Shown: positions 19,598 to 28,222 of the stretch, one piece after another
Layout of the letters: each line of letters begins with the position of its first letter
How positions within the stretch are numbered: position 1 is the first letter of the stretch
Assembly (NCBI GenBank): GCA_002428015.1
Contig: DIZW01000114.1
Span: 10,651-74,650 of the forward strand
Length of the DNA stretch: 64,000 nt
Reading direction: 5' to 3'
Source of the DNA: Oxalobacteraceae bacterium UBA6018
GTDB taxonomy: Bacteria; Pseudomonadota; Gammaproteobacteria; Burkholderiales; Burkholderiaceae_D
The notes under the pieces: model-generated
What the model was told of the DNA's origin: nothing
Database searches by the model: none
The model's input: the letters and a program-made list of their open reading frames with translations, nothing else
Translations under genes and position numbers: made by a program

Positions 19598-20968
19598 TTA
19601 GAGATCGGTGATCGGGCTGTAGCGCGGCACCAGCGCCTTCATGATCACCCAGGCGACCAGGTAGGCGGTCGCGCAGATCGAGAACATGATCATGTAGCCG
19701 GTGTAGATGTTACCGAGCGCGCCGTAGTAGTCGAACAGCCAGCCGCCGATCTTGGTCACCACCACGCCGCCGATACCGCCGGCCATGCCGCCGATGCCGA
19801 CCACGGAACCGACGCTGCGCTTCGGGAACATGTCGGAGACGGTGGTGAAGATGTTGGCCGACCAGGCCTGGTGCGCCGAGGCGCCCACGCCGATCAGCAG
19901 CACCGGCAGCCAGAAGCTGATGTGGCCGAGCGGCTGCGCCAGCAGCACCACCAGCGGGAACAGCGCGATGGCCAGCATGGCTTTCATGCGGCCGTCGTAG
20001 GGATTGTCGCCGCGGTTGATGAAGTAGGTCGGCAGCCAGCCGCCGCCGATACTGCCCACCATGGTCATGCTGTACAACACCGCCAGCGGCAGGACGACCT
20101 GGGTGCTGCCCATGCCGTATTGCTGCGACAGGTATTTGGGAAGCCAGAACAGGAAGAACCACCAGATGCCGTCGGTGAGGAATTTACCGATCGCGAAGGC
20201 CCAGGTCTGGCGGTAGCCGAGCAGCTTGAACCAGGATGACTTGGGCACCGCCAGCGCGGCCGCCGGCGTGGCTTCCTCGGCCTGGCTGTCGCTGTTGATG
20301 TAGGCCAGTTCCTCTGCGCCCAGGCGCTTCTGCTGGCCCGGCGGGGCGTAGAACACGGTCCACAGGCCCAGCCACAGGAAACCGATCCCGCCGATGATGA
20401 TGAAGGCCGCCTGCCAGCCCCAGGCCGCGGCGATCGCCGGCACCGACAGCGGCGCCAGGATCGCGCCGATGTTGGCGCCGGAGTTGAAGATCCCGGTCGC
20501 GAACGAGCGCTCCTTCTTGGGGAAGTATTCGGCGGTGGCCTTGATGGCGGCGGGGAAGTTACCCGACTCGCCCACCGCCAGCGCGGCGCGCGAGACGATG
20601 AAACCGGCCACCGAGACCGGCACCGCTGCCAGCCCAAGGCTGGTGAGGATGGTGTTGACGCCGGTGCCGATACCGATCGAGAACGCGTGCATGACGGCGC
20701 CCAGCGACCAGATCGTGATGGCCAGCGTGAAGGCGGCCTTGGTGCCGACCTTGTCGATCACGCGGCCGGCGAACAGCATCGCCACGGCGTACACGAACTG
20801 GAAGGCGGCGGCGATGTTGGCGTAGTCGCTATTGGACCAGCCGAATTCTTTGGAGAGATCTGGTGCTAAGAGGCTGAGGACCTGACGGTCCAGGTAATTG
20901 ACCGTGGTGGCGAAAAACAGGAGTGCGCAGATGGTCCAACGGTATCTGCCGATGCCTTGCTGGTTCAT
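19598..20968 (-). CDS. MFS hexuronate/sugar-acid transporter (ExuT type)
   Basis: About 456 residues, 12 membrane segments. The first segment ends NYLDRQVLSLLAPDL, the ACS-subfamily signature of ExuT, GudP and DgoT. AGRVIDKVGTK is motif A. I chose the ATG at 20968, with AGAAG upstream; the longer frame starts in non-coding sequence. It lies between the semialdehyde dehydrogenase and the lactonase and is surely part of the kdgD operon. Glucuronate, galacturonate, glucarate and galactarate are all possible substrates. Confidence 0.85.
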   Translation of the reverse strand: MNQQGIGRYRWTICALLFFATTVNYLDRQVLSLLAPDLSKEFGWSNSDYANIAAAFQFVYAVAMLFAGRVIDKVGTKAAFTLAITIWSLGAVMHAFSIGIGTGVNTILTSLGLAAVPVSVAGFIVSRAALAVGESGNFPAAIKATAEYFPKKERSFATGIFNSGANIGAILAPLSVPAIAAAWGWQAAFIIIGGIGFLWLGLWTVFYAPPGQQKRLGAEELAYINSDSQAEEATPAAALAVPKSSWFKLLGYRQTWAFAIGKFLTDGIWWFFLFWLPKYLSQQYGMGSTQVVLPLAVLYSMTMVGSIGGGWLPTYFINRGDNPYDGRMKAMLAIALFPLVVLLAQPLGHISFWLPVLLIGVGASAHQAWSANIFTTVSDMFPKRSVGSVVGIGGMAGGIGGVVVTKIGGWLFDYYGALGNIYTGYMIMFSICATAYLVAWVIMKALVPRYSPITDL

Positions 20969-21087
20969 AGGATCTTCTTTATGTTTTGTTTTCGGCGGTG
21001 TCGCCACCGCCATCGAAACAGGCCGCGCCGCACGCGCTCGTCTCAGCCCCGCGTGCAGGATCCGGCGCGGCCGGACCCACTTGCTGA

Positions 21088-22662
21088 TTACTTCGGCAGT
21101 TGCATGGTGCCGTCGACCAGACGCGCCAGCTTGAGCGGATTGGCGTCAGCCAGGTCGGCCGACAACAGCTCGGCCGGCACGTTCTGGTAGCACACCGGAC
21201 GCAGGAAGCGGTCGATCGCGGTCGCGCCCACCGAGGTGGAGCGGCTGTCCGAGGTGGCCGGGAACGGGCCGCCGTGGACCATCGCGTGGGCCACTTCGAC
21301 ACCGGTCGGGAAACCGTTGAACAGGATGCGGCCGGCCTTGCGCTCCAGGATAGGCAGCAGGCTGGCGGCCAGCGCGCGGTCGTCGGCGGTGGCGTGCACG
21401 GTCGCGGTCAACTGGCCTTCCAGGTGCTCGGCGACCTGGCGCAGTTCGGCTTCATCGCGGCAGCGGATCACCAGCGACGCAGGCCCGAAGATTTCGTCTT
21501 CGAGCGCCGGCGTGGCCAGGTAGGTCGCCGCGTCGGTCAGGTAGAGCGAGGCTTGCGCCGCGCAGCCCTGGCCGTCCGTCTTGCCCTGCGCGAGCAGCTG
21601 CACGCCGGCGATGCCGGACATGCGCGTGATGCCCTCGACGTAGGCCTTGTGGATGCCGGGGGTCAGCATGGTGGCGGCCGACTTGGCTTCCAGCGCGGCG
21701 CTGGCCGCTTTCACGAACTGGTCGAACTGCTCGCTCGCCAGGCCCAGGACCAGGCCAGGGTTGGTGCAGAACTGGCCCACGCCCAGAGTCAGCGAATCGA
21801 CGAAGCCCTGCGCCAGCGCGGCGTTACCCAGCGCGCCAGGTAGCATGAACACGGGGTTAATGCTGCTCATTTCGGCGTACACAGGGATAGGCTCCTTGCG
21901 CTGGGCCGCGGTGCGCATCAGCGCCACGCCGCCGGCACGCGAACCGGTGAAGCCGATCGCCTTGATGGCCGCATGGCCGGCCAGGCGCTGGCCGATCTGG
22001 CGGCCTTCGCCGAACAGCATCGAGAAGGTGCCTTCCGGCAGAGCGCAGGCGGCAACCGCCTTTTGCACGGCCTTGCCGACCAGTTCCGCGGTGCCCAGGT
22101 GGGCGCCGTGGGCCTTGACGATCACCGGGCAGCCGGCGGCCAGCGCGGAGGCGGTATCGCCGCCGGCCACCGAGAACGCCAGCGGGAAGTTACTCGCGCC
22201 GAAGACCACCACCGGACCGATGGCGATCTTGCGCAGGCGCAGATCGGGCCGCGGCGGCGCGCGGTCCGGCAGGGCCGAGTCGATGGTCGCGTCGAGGTAG
22301 TAACCGTCGCGCACGACCTTGGCGAACAGGCGCAGCTGGCCGACGGTGCGACCGCGCTCGCCTTCCAGGCGCGCTTGCGGCAGGCCGGTTTCGCTCATGG
22401 CGCGCTCGATCAGCAGCGGGCCGATGTCGAGGATGTTCTGCGCGATGGCTTCGAGGAAGGCGGCGCGCTGCTCCGGGGTGGTGCTGCGGTAGGCATCGAA
22501 GGCCTGCTGCGCCAGGGCGCAGGCGGCATCGGAATCAGCCTCGGTCGCCAGACCGAAGTCGGGGCCCATTTTTTCGTGCGTCGCTGGATTGATCGCCTGC
22601 ACCACGCCTGCCGTACCGCGCAGGGTGCGTTGGCCGATGACCATTTCTCCGTTAATTTGCAT
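21088..22662 (-). CDS. Alpha-ketoglutarate semialdehyde dehydrogenase
   Basis: 524 residues of the aldehyde dehydrogenase superfamily, in the subgroup that oxidises 2,5-dioxopentanoate to 2-oxoglutarate with NADP. The catalytic cysteine is 299 in GQFCTNPG, the general base glutamate is 264 in AEMSSINPVF, and FGASNFPLAFS carries the cofactor-region signature of this clade. It starts 14 bases after kdgD, whose product is its substrate, which strongly supports the call. Confidence 0.92.
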   Translation of the reverse strand: MQINGEMVIGQRTLRGTAGVVQAINPATHEKMGPDFGLATEADSDAACALAQQAFDAYRSTTPEQRAAFLEAIAQNILDIGPLLIERAMSETGLPQARLEGERGRTVGQLRLFAKVVRDGYYLDATIDSALPDRAPPRPDLRLRKIAIGPVVVFGASNFPLAFSVAGGDTASALAAGCPVIVKAHGAHLGTAELVGKAVQKAVAACALPEGTFSMLFGEGRQIGQRLAGHAAIKAIGFTGSRAGGVALMRTAAQRKEPIPVYAEMSSINPVFMLPGALGNAALAQGFVDSLTLGVGQFCTNPGLVLGLASEQFDQFVKAASAALEAKSAATMLTPGIHKAYVEGITRMSGIAGVQLLAQGKTDGQGCAAQASLYLTDAATYLATPALEDEIFGPASLVIRCRDEAELRQVAEHLEGQLTATVHATADDRALAASLLPILERKAGRILFNGFPTGVEVAHAMVHGGPFPATSDSRSTSVGATAIDRFLRPVCYQNVPAELLSADLADANPLKLARLVDGTMQLPK

Positions 22663-22676
22663 ATGAACTCCTAGGG

Positions 22677-23588
22677 TTATTGTGCGCCCTGGGCCAGGAT
22701 CAGTTTGCGCAGCATCTCGTCTTCTTCCGCGTTCAGGTCCGTCAGCGGAGCGCGCACCGGGCCGGCCGAATGGCCCACCAGGCGGGCGCCTGCCTTGACG
22801 ATACTGACCGCGTAGCCAGCCTTGCGGTTACGGATCTCAAGGTAGGGCAGGAAGAACTCGTCGATCAGGCGATTGGTGGTCGCGAAATCGTCTTTGGCGA
22901 TAGCGTTGTAGAAGTCCATGGCCAGTTTCGGCACAAAGTTGAATACGGCCGATGAGTATACAGGGACACCGAGCGCCTTGTAGGCGGCCGCGTAAACCTC
23001 CGCGGTCGGCAGGCCGCCCAGGTAGCTGAAACGGTCGCCCATGCGGCGCCAGATCGAGACCATCAGTTCGATGTCGCCGATGCCGTCCTTGAAGCCGATC
23101 AGGTTCGGGCAGCGGTCGGCCAGCTTCTCGAGCGAATCCGGGGTCAGGCGGCACTGGCCGCGGTTGTAGACGACCACGCCGAACTTGACGGACTTGCAGA
23201 CTTCCTCGACGTGCGCGACCAGGCCATCCTGGCTCGCTTCGGTCAGGTAGTGCGGCAGCAGCAGCACGCCGTGCGCGCCGAGGCGCTCGGCTTCCTGGGC
23301 GTAGGCGATCGCCTGGCGGGTCGGGCCGCCGACGCCGGCCAGGATGGGCACCTTGCCGCGGCAGGTGTCGACCGCGGTCTTGATGATGTCGGTGTATTCG
23401 CTGGGGACGAGCGAGAAGAACTCACCGGTGCCGCCGGCGGCGAACAGGGCCGTCGCGCCGTACGGTGCCAGCCAGTCCAGGCGGTCGGCGTAGGTCTTCG
23501 CGTTGAAGTTGCCTTGCGCATCGAAGTCGGTCAGCGGGAAGGACAGCAGGCCGTGGGACAGGACTTGTTTGAGTTCGTTCGGATTCAT
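22677..23588 (-). CDS. kdgD: 5-dehydro-4-deoxyglucarate dehydratase (KdgD)
   Basis: 303 residues of the DapA/NAL class I aldolase superfamily. The Schiff-base lysine is 167 in LIGFKDGIGD, and GGTGEFFSLVPSEY is the substrate-loop motif. It dehydrates and decarboxylates 5-keto-4-deoxyglucarate to 2,5-dioxopentanoate. The ATG at 23588 has GGAG upstream; a longer in-frame start at 23642 would overlap the operator. The gene heads the operon. Its substrate is made by the glucarate dehydratase encoded at 44-45 kb. Confidence 0.93.
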   Translation of the reverse strand: MNPNELKQVLSHGLLSFPLTDFDAQGNFNAKTYADRLDWLAPYGATALFAAGGTGEFFSLVPSEYTDIIKTAVDTCRGKVPILAGVGGPTRQAIAYAQEAERLGAHGVLLLPHYLTEASQDGLVAHVEEVCKSVKFGVVVYNRGQCRLTPDSLEKLADRCPNLIGFKDGIGDIELMVSIWRRMGDRFSYLGGLPTAEVYAAAYKALGVPVYSSAVFNFVPKLAMDFYNAIAKDDFATTNRLIDEFFLPYLEIRNRKAGYAVSIVKAGARLVGHSAGPVRAPLTDLNAEEDEMLRKLILAQGAQ

Positions 23589-23623
23589 GGTATCTCCAGG
23601 GGTAAGGAATGACGCGGCGTTAA

Positions 23624-23643
23624 GTGATACGTCATCGTACAAC
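23624..23643 (-). promoter_or_regulatory. GntR-type operator upstream of kdgD
   Basis: On the minus strand it reads GTTGTACGATGACGTATCAC, 36 bases before the kdgD start. It shares 15 of 20 bases in register, with identical ends, with a site upstream of the adjacent GntR gene (24514-24533). The core GTTGTACGA(C/T) is close to a GTNGTACNAC palindrome, as FCD-type GntR regulators use. Confidence 0.65.
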
Positions 23644-23697
23644 TATGCATGGCGCTTTGCAAGCACAACCTGCGTGCGTCGCAAAATGGGGACTAGA

Positions 23698-23730
23698 AGT
23701 CTGCGCGGCAGAAGATCTACCGCGCAGACT
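23698..23730 (-). terminator. Hairpin terminator between the GntR gene and kdgD
   Basis: A perfect 11-bp stem AGTCTGCGCGG / CCGCGCAGACT with an 11-base loop directly follows the GntR stop codon. The T run is only moderate. It would separate regulator transcription from the kdgD operon, which has its own operator. Confidence 0.6.
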
Positions 23731-23731
23731 C

Positions 23732-24490
23732 CTATGCCTTGGCCGCCTCGAGCTGCTGCTGGGCTTCGCGCAGGCGCTCGCGGCTGTTGCTGAGGTGGGT
23801 ACGCATGGCCGCGCGCGCAGCTTCGGGGTCGCGCCGCAATATGGCGTTGTAGATGTCCTCGTGCTCATGGATCACGCGCTGCAGGTAGGCGGCCGGATTG
23901 TCGTGCACGATCCGCGGCATGTTCACGCGGGCGCGCGGAATGATGGTGGTGCCCAGCTGGCTGAGGATCTCGACGAAATAGCGGTTGCCGGTGGCCTGGG
24001 CGATCAGCAGGTGGAACTGCACGTCCGCCTCCACCGCCGGGCTGCCGCGCGCCACGCTGCGGCGCATGGCGTCCAGGATCTTGCCCAGCTCTACAACCTG
24101 CGCCTCGCTGCGGCGCGAGGCCGCCAGCCAGGCCGCCTCGGCCTCCATGCTGATGCGCAGCTCGAGCATGGCCAGCACGTCCAGCACCGTGATGATGCTC
24201 TCGGCGTTGATGCCAAGCGGCGCGGCGGCGCGCTCGATCACGAAGGTACCGATGCCGTGCCGGGTCTGCACCCAGCCGCCCGCCTGCAGGTGCGACAAGG
24301 CCTCGCGCACCACCGTGCGGCTGACCCCGTACTGCTCCATGATGGCCGACTCGGTCGGCAACTTGTCGCCCGGCTTGAGCGCGCCGCCATGGATGCTGGC
24401 GGTGATGTGCTCGACCACGCCCTGGGCAAGCGTACGGTGTTTCTTGCGCTGCGGTGGAGCGCTGGGGGTGAAGGCGGCGGAGGGAGTCAT
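23732..24490 (-). CDS. GntR/FadR-family (FCD) regulator of the kdgD operon
   Basis: About 252 residues. The N-terminal winged helix has LPTESAIMEQYGVSRTVVREALSHLQAGGWV. The C-terminal FCD ligand domain includes DVQFHLLIAQATGNRYF and the final IHEHEDIYNAILRRDPEAARAAM, whose histidines bind a metal in this family. A perfect -10 TATAAT (24497-24502, minus strand) ends 7 bases before the ATG at 24490, so that ATG may be the first base of a leaderless mRNA; an ATG at 24496 is the longer option. It shares an operator with kdgD, so self-control and control of kdgD are likely. The inducer is probably a hexarate or hexuronate. Confidence 0.85.
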   Translation of the reverse strand: MTPSAAFTPSAPPQRKKHRTLAQGVVEHITASIHGGALKPGDKLPTESAIMEQYGVSRTVVREALSHLQAGGWVQTRHGIGTFVIERAAAPLGINAESIITVLDVLAMLELRISMEAEAAWLAASRRSEAQVVELGKILDAMRRSVARGSPAVEADVQFHLLIAQATGNRYFVEILSQLGTTIIPRARVNMPRIVHDNPAAYLQRVIHEHEDIYNAILRRDPEAARAAMRTHLSNSRERLREAQQQLEAAKA

Positions 24491-24513
24491 GGACATATTA
24501 TACCCGGAAGTAT

Positions 24514-24533
24514 GTTGTACGACGTCTTATCAC
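24514..24533 (+). promoter_or_regulatory. Autoregulatory operator of the GntR gene
   Basis: GTTGTACGACGTCTTATCAC lies 11-30 bases upstream of the -10 box of the GntR gene, where bound protein would cover the -35 region. GTTGTACGA and TATCAC are identical to the kdgD site. It also sits 58 bases before the divergent YkgJ-like gene. Confidence 0.65.
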
Positions 24534-24591
24534 AGAATGAGGGAGTATACTGCGCGATTCCGACTTTAAATCATCTTGTTGATTGTTGCTC

Positions 24592-24882
24592 ATGAACTGC
24601 CGAGACCACTGCGGGGCCTGTTGCATCGCGCCGTCGATCACCAGTCCGATACCGGGCATGCCGGATGGCAAGCCGGCTGGGGTGCGTTGCGTGCAGCTCG
24701 GTGACGATATGCGCTGCCGCATTTTCGGCAAGCCGGAGCGGCCGGCGTTTTGCGGCGGCTTGCAACCATCACCGGAGATGTGCGGTGCCAGCCGCGAACA
24801 CGCGATCGGCTGGCTGGCCGAGCTTGAGCGCGCGACCGCGCCACTGCCTTCAATACCAAGCAAGCTTCGCCGTCCGCGCTAG
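24592..24882 (+). CDS. YkgJ-family cysteine-cluster protein
   Basis: 96 residues beginning MNCRDHCGACCIAPSITSPI. The CxxxCxxCC cluster at the N-terminus, further cysteines at RCVQL, RCRIF, AFCGG and MCGAS, and the phrase GKPERPAFC are typical of the YkgJ/UPF0153 zinc- or iron-cluster group. Function is unknown. The ATG at 24592 lacks a clear ribosome site; TTG codons at 24583 and 24586 precede it. It is divergent from the GntR gene and may share its operator by chance. Confidence 0.8.
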   Translation: MNCRDHCGACCIAPSITSPIPGMPDGKPAGVRCVQLGDDMRCRIFGKPERPAFCGGLQPSPEMCGASREHAIGWLAELERATAPLPSIPSKLRRPR

Positions 24883-24988
24883 TCAAACGTCCACTGGGGG
24901 ATCATGTGTGGTTTCCATGGCTCGTCGGCGATGGACCGCACAGCCGCGCACGGGCCTTTCGACCACGCCAAGTCCTAGCGAAGACACC

Positions 24989-25003
24989 CGTTTTACTAAA
25001 CAC
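24989..25003 (+). promoter_or_regulatory. TTTTACTAAACAC motif, copy 1
   Basis: One of three exact copies in the window of TTTTACTAAACAC, whose core TTTA-C-TAAA is a perfect odd palindrome. It lies about 20 bases before the structured region at 25023. The other copies precede the TBDR at 25.3-28.0 kb and the mannan regulator. Confidence 0.4.
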
Positions 25004-25022
25004 CACGAAACTGCATGACAAT

Positions 25023-25140
25023 CAGCGCCGCCGTTTGCCCTGGCAAAGAGGCGCTGCAATACTGGCGATTCACGCAAGGGCAAGCGCGCCCGCGCGTGAT
25101 CCCCGCAAGGGTCTTCCGAGCCGGCTCTCCCGGCTTTTTT
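25023..25140 (+). ncRNA. Candidate small structured RNA
   Basis: Within the 407-base gap 24883-25289 there is no convincing coding frame, but there is dense secondary structure on the plus strand. A nested hairpin pairs CAGCGCC (25023-25029) with GGCGCTG (25050-25056) and TTTGCC with GGCAAA inside it. A further CACGC/GCGTG pairing follows. An intrinsic terminator AGCCGG/CCGGCT plus six T closes it at 25140. A second terminator follows. This is what a ~120-nt small RNA would look like. I recognise no known family, and transcription is unproven. Confidence 0.35.
25119..25140 (+). terminator. Intrinsic terminator
   Basis: Stem AGCCGG / CCGGCT with a 5-base loop followed by T6, on the plus strand. 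It could end the YkgJ-like transcript or the candidate small RNA. Confidence 0.65.
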
Positions 25141-25144
25141 ACGC

Positions 25145-25188
25145 ACCGATGCGCCGTCGCGAAAGCCGATGGCGCATCGGTTTTTTTT
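25145..25188 (+). terminator. Strong intrinsic terminator
   Basis: An 11-bp stem ACCGATGCGCC / GGCGCATCGGT followed by an unbroken T run to 25188. It comes right after the first plus-strand terminator, so the two act in tandem. Confidence 0.8.
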
Positions 25189-25207
25189 CGTCCGCATCGC
25201 GCGCGCA

Positions 25208-25249
25208 TAAAAAAACCGAGCCATGCCGGAGGTACCGGGATGGCTCGGT
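25208..25249 (-). terminator. Strong intrinsic terminator of the TBDR gene
   Basis: On the minus strand, ACCGAGCCAT...ATGGCTCGGT with an inner CCGG/CCGG pairing is followed by seven T. It lies about 40 bases after the TBDR stop. Confidence 0.85.
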
Positions 25250-25289
25250 GATCGGTCGCGCCGCCCTGCCGGACGGCGCCGCTTTCCGC

Positions 25290-27989
25290 TTAGTAGTTCA
25301 AGCTCGCGCGCACGCCGAACATGCGCGGCTCGACGTAGCTGGCCTGCATGAAGCCGCCCCACACCGAGTCGCCGTTGGTCTTGGCATGGCTGTTGGCCAG
25401 GTTACGCACGTAGGCTTCGGCGTACCACTTGCCTTCCGGCGCTTCCAGGCGCAGCGAGGCGTCGCCCATGGCGTACGCTTTCTGGAAGCGGCCGATGTGG
25501 TCCCAATCCGAGTTACGCAGGTCGAAGTAGGCCTTGTCGCGCCAGTTGACCTTCACGTAAGGGGTCAGCTTGAAGCCGTTGGCCAGCTCGAACTCCTGCG
25601 AGAAGTTGATGTTGAACTGGTACTTCGGCGTGTTCGGCAGGTGGTTGCCGTCGATGTTATACAGCTTGCGTCCCAACAGCGACTTGTCCGGCCCGTTGTA
25701 GACCGCCGGGCAGGGCTCGATGCCGAATTCGGCGCGCACTTCGCCGCACTGGTAGTCGTCGCTGTAGTTGTTAAAGCCGTGCACCGCGGTGTTGATGTAG
25801 GCGAAGCTGCCGCCCAGGCGGCCGCCATGCCATGGCTTCCAGTCCCACTCCAGCTCCAGGCCGGGAATGGTGGTGTTGCCGACGTTGATGGTGCGCCAGG
25901 ACTCGTACACGTCGCACTTGGGCTGGTCGACCGGGCATGGCTTGCCGTCGTCCGGAATGATCTGGTTGACGAAGTAGTTACCGGTCAGCTGCATGTCCTT
26001 GTAGTGCATCAGGAAGGCGGTCGCGGACACGCTCAACGTGTTGTCCAGGAAGCGGCCCTTGTAGCCCAGCTCATAGTTGATGACGGTTTCCGGACCATAC
26101 GGCAGGAAGGTCACGGTGCCAGGCTTGCCGGTCGCGGCGCACAGGTGGTAGTTGCAGGTGTCGGTCTTGTCGGCGAAGCCGCCGGCCTTGTAGCCGGTCG
26201 ACACCGATGCATACGCCATCTGGCGCGGCGTGATCTGGTACTGCAGGCCGGTGCGCCAGGTGACCTTGTTCCAGGTCTCCTTGTGGTCGTTCGAGGTCGG
26301 CGCGGCGTAACCGGCGTACGCCGCCGGCCCCGCCGCCCAGCCCATCTGGTTGGTCAGGTCGGTACCGTCGTGCATGTGGAAGCTCGGCGTGCCGGCCACG
26401 CCGCGGTCGAACAGGCCGCGGTAGTAGGCCGTGTCGCTGATCCAGTTGCGGCCATAGACCTTGCCGCCCTGGTCCTGCTTCGAGTCGCGGCTGTAGCGCA
26501 CGCCCAGGGTGCCGGTCCATTGCTGCGCGAAGTTCCAGTCGGCCTGGGTGAAGACGGCCTTGGCGTCGACCTGGCGGTTGGGCTGGTTGTACACCACGCT
26601 GCCCGGGTCGCCGTAAGGCTGCTGGATCGATTCGGTCATCTCGTAGTCGATGCGGTTACGCTCGTGCATCGAGAACAGGCCGGCTACGTACTGCAGCGAG
26701 CCGAGCTTCTGCTTGAGCTGCAGCTCGTGCACGGTCGACATGTAGCGCGAGTCGGCGGTGCGGTGCCAGGTGTCCTTGATCGGCCAGGTGCCCCAGCTGC
26801 CGCCATCCTTGTTCGGGAACTGGACGATGTCAGCCCATGCCGGCGCGTTCTGCATGCCCAGGTCGTCGTCGCTGATCTCGGAGCGGCGCTGGTCGGCGAT
26901 CTGGAAGTTGTAGTCCAGGACCGTGTGATCGTTGATGTTCCAGTTGGCGCCCGCGCGCAGGGTGCGGATGCTCATGTCGGTGGCGCCGGGGACGTTGACG
27001 CTGATGTCCCACGGGCCGCCGGTGCAGGCGTAGCGGGTGCCGGCGCCGGCCGCGCAATCGCGGAAGTGGGCCCAGCCCGCGCCGTTGTCCTGGAAGTCTT
27101 CCAGCGCACCGCGCAGGGTCAGGTCCTTGTTGACCTTCAGCGTGGCGGCCAGGCGCGCCGCCCACTGGTTCTGGTTCATGTAGTAGTCGGCCGGCGTGAC
27201 TGGATGGTTGTAGCGCATGTCGACGTCCGGCTTGCCGTTCGGGATCCAGCCCTTGGACGGCACGTTCGCTTCGCTCAGGTCCTGGGTCTGGTTGGCGTAG
27301 CCGTCGCGCGTGACGCGCATGAAGGTGCCGCGCAGGGCCAGCATGTCGTTCACGACGTAGTTCTGCACTACGCTGACCTGCTTCTTGTTGTAGTTGCCCA
27401 GGTCGATGTCGGTGTGGCCGTAGTTGCCGGTGAAGTCGGGCTTGGCGGTGATGACGTTGATGCTGCCGCCGGTCGAGTTACGCCCGAACAGCGTGCCCTG
27501 CGGGCCGCGCAGCACTTCGAACTGGTCGATGTCGAACATGAGCGCCTGCGCGCCCTGCGGCCGCGGCGAATACAGGCCGTCGATGTGGAAGCCCACCGCC
27601 GGATCGCCCGTCTCGGTGAAGTTGGTCGAGGTGATGCCGCGGATGGTGATCTGCACGCCCGAGTCCAGGCCGGTCTCCATCACCACGTTGGGGATTTCGC
27701 CGGACAGGTCGCGCAGGCTGACCGCGCCCTTGCGGGTGAGCTGGTCCTGGGACAGCGCCGTCACGGCCAGCGGAGTCTTCATCAGCGAGGTGGTGAAGCG
27801 GGTGGCGGTGACGACCACCTCGGGAATCTGGTCCGCGCTGGCGGCGGGGGCGGGAGCGGTGGCGGGGGCTGCGGCCGGCGTCGCGGCGCTGTCGGCGGCG
27901 GCCGTTTGCGCGTGGCCTGGCAGGGCGGCGAAGGCGCATGCGCTTGCCACCGCCATGCTCATGACCGTCCGTTTCGTTGGATGTAGCAT
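25290..27989 (-). CDS. TonB-dependent receptor, CirA/Fiu-like plug
   Basis: 899 residues. The signal peptide ends near LPGHAQ (about residue 28), followed by an Ala/Pro-rich linker to about 53. The TonB box region is IPEVVVTATR. The plug domain has SLRDLSGEIPNVVM, RGITSTNFTETGDPAVGFHIDGLY and VLRGPQGTLFGRNSTGGSINVIT. The barrel ends MFGVRASLNY. This is the general receptor class common in proteobacteria with many substrates; no enzyme gene adjoins it, so the ligand is open. A strong terminator follows, and a TTTTACTAAACAC motif lies about 200 bases upstream. Confidence 0.9.
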   Translation of the reverse strand: MLHPTKRTVMSMAVASACAFAALPGHAQTAAADSAATPAAAPATAPAPAASADQIPEVVVTATRFTTSLMKTPLAVTALSQDQLTRKGAVSLRDLSGEIPNVVMETGLDSGVQITIRGITSTNFTETGDPAVGFHIDGLYSPRPQGAQALMFDIDQFEVLRGPQGTLFGRNSTGGSINVITAKPDFTGNYGHTDIDLGNYNKKQVSVVQNYVVNDMLALRGTFMRVTRDGYANQTQDLSEANVPSKGWIPNGKPDVDMRYNHPVTPADYYMNQNQWAARLAATLKVNKDLTLRGALEDFQDNGAGWAHFRDCAAGAGTRYACTGGPWDISVNVPGATDMSIRTLRAGANWNINDHTVLDYNFQIADQRRSEISDDDLGMQNAPAWADIVQFPNKDGGSWGTWPIKDTWHRTADSRYMSTVHELQLKQKLGSLQYVAGLFSMHERNRIDYEMTESIQQPYGDPGSVVYNQPNRQVDAKAVFTQADWNFAQQWTGTLGVRYSRDSKQDQGGKVYGRNWISDTAYYRGLFDRGVAGTPSFHMHDGTDLTNQMGWAAGPAAYAGYAAPTSNDHKETWNKVTWRTGLQYQITPRQMAYASVSTGYKAGGFADKTDTCNYHLCAATGKPGTVTFLPYGPETVINYELGYKGRFLDNTLSVSATAFLMHYKDMQLTGNYFVNQIIPDDGKPCPVDQPKCDVYESWRTINVGNTTIPGLELEWDWKPWHGGRLGGSFAYINTAVHGFNNYSDDYQCGEVRAEFGIEPCPAVYNGPDKSLLGRKLYNIDGNHLPNTPKYQFNINFSQEFELANGFKLTPYVKVNWRDKAYFDLRNSDWDHIGRFQKAYAMGDASLRLEAPEGKWYAEAYVRNLANSHAKTNGDSVWGGFMQASYVEPRMFGVRASLNY

Positions 27990-28190
27990 TGTATCTCCTC
28001 AGTTATTGGAATTATCTGTGCGGCGAGTGTCGGCTGCGAAGCGCGACGTCGGCGCCTCGCACGGAGAGGTGGCAGGTCAACGCGCCGTCGCGGGCCTCGT
28101 TGGCGCTGCCGTTCAATTCCGTGAGTTTCAGTATTGCGGGCCAAGTTTGGAGGGTCAAACGTTTCGCCGCAGGCAGGCCCAGTTTCATCG

Positions 28191-28205
28191 TTTTTACTAA
28201 ACACG
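28191..28205 (+). promoter_or_regulatory. TTTTACTAAACAC motif, copy 2
   Basis: TTTTTACTAAACACG sits about 200 bases upstream of the TBDR start (27989) in the 27990-28222 gap, which holds no other feature I can support. It shares TTTTACTAAACACGC (15 bases) with copy 3 in the mannan locus. Confidence 0.45.
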
Positions 28206-28222
28206 CCGCTTGTCGCGCGTTT

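Noticed and set aside
25023..25090. Resemblance to an SAH riboswitch (GCGCTGCAA)
   Set aside because: The short match is real, but the conserved bases after it are missing, the surrounding helix is different, and no methionine-cycle gene follows.
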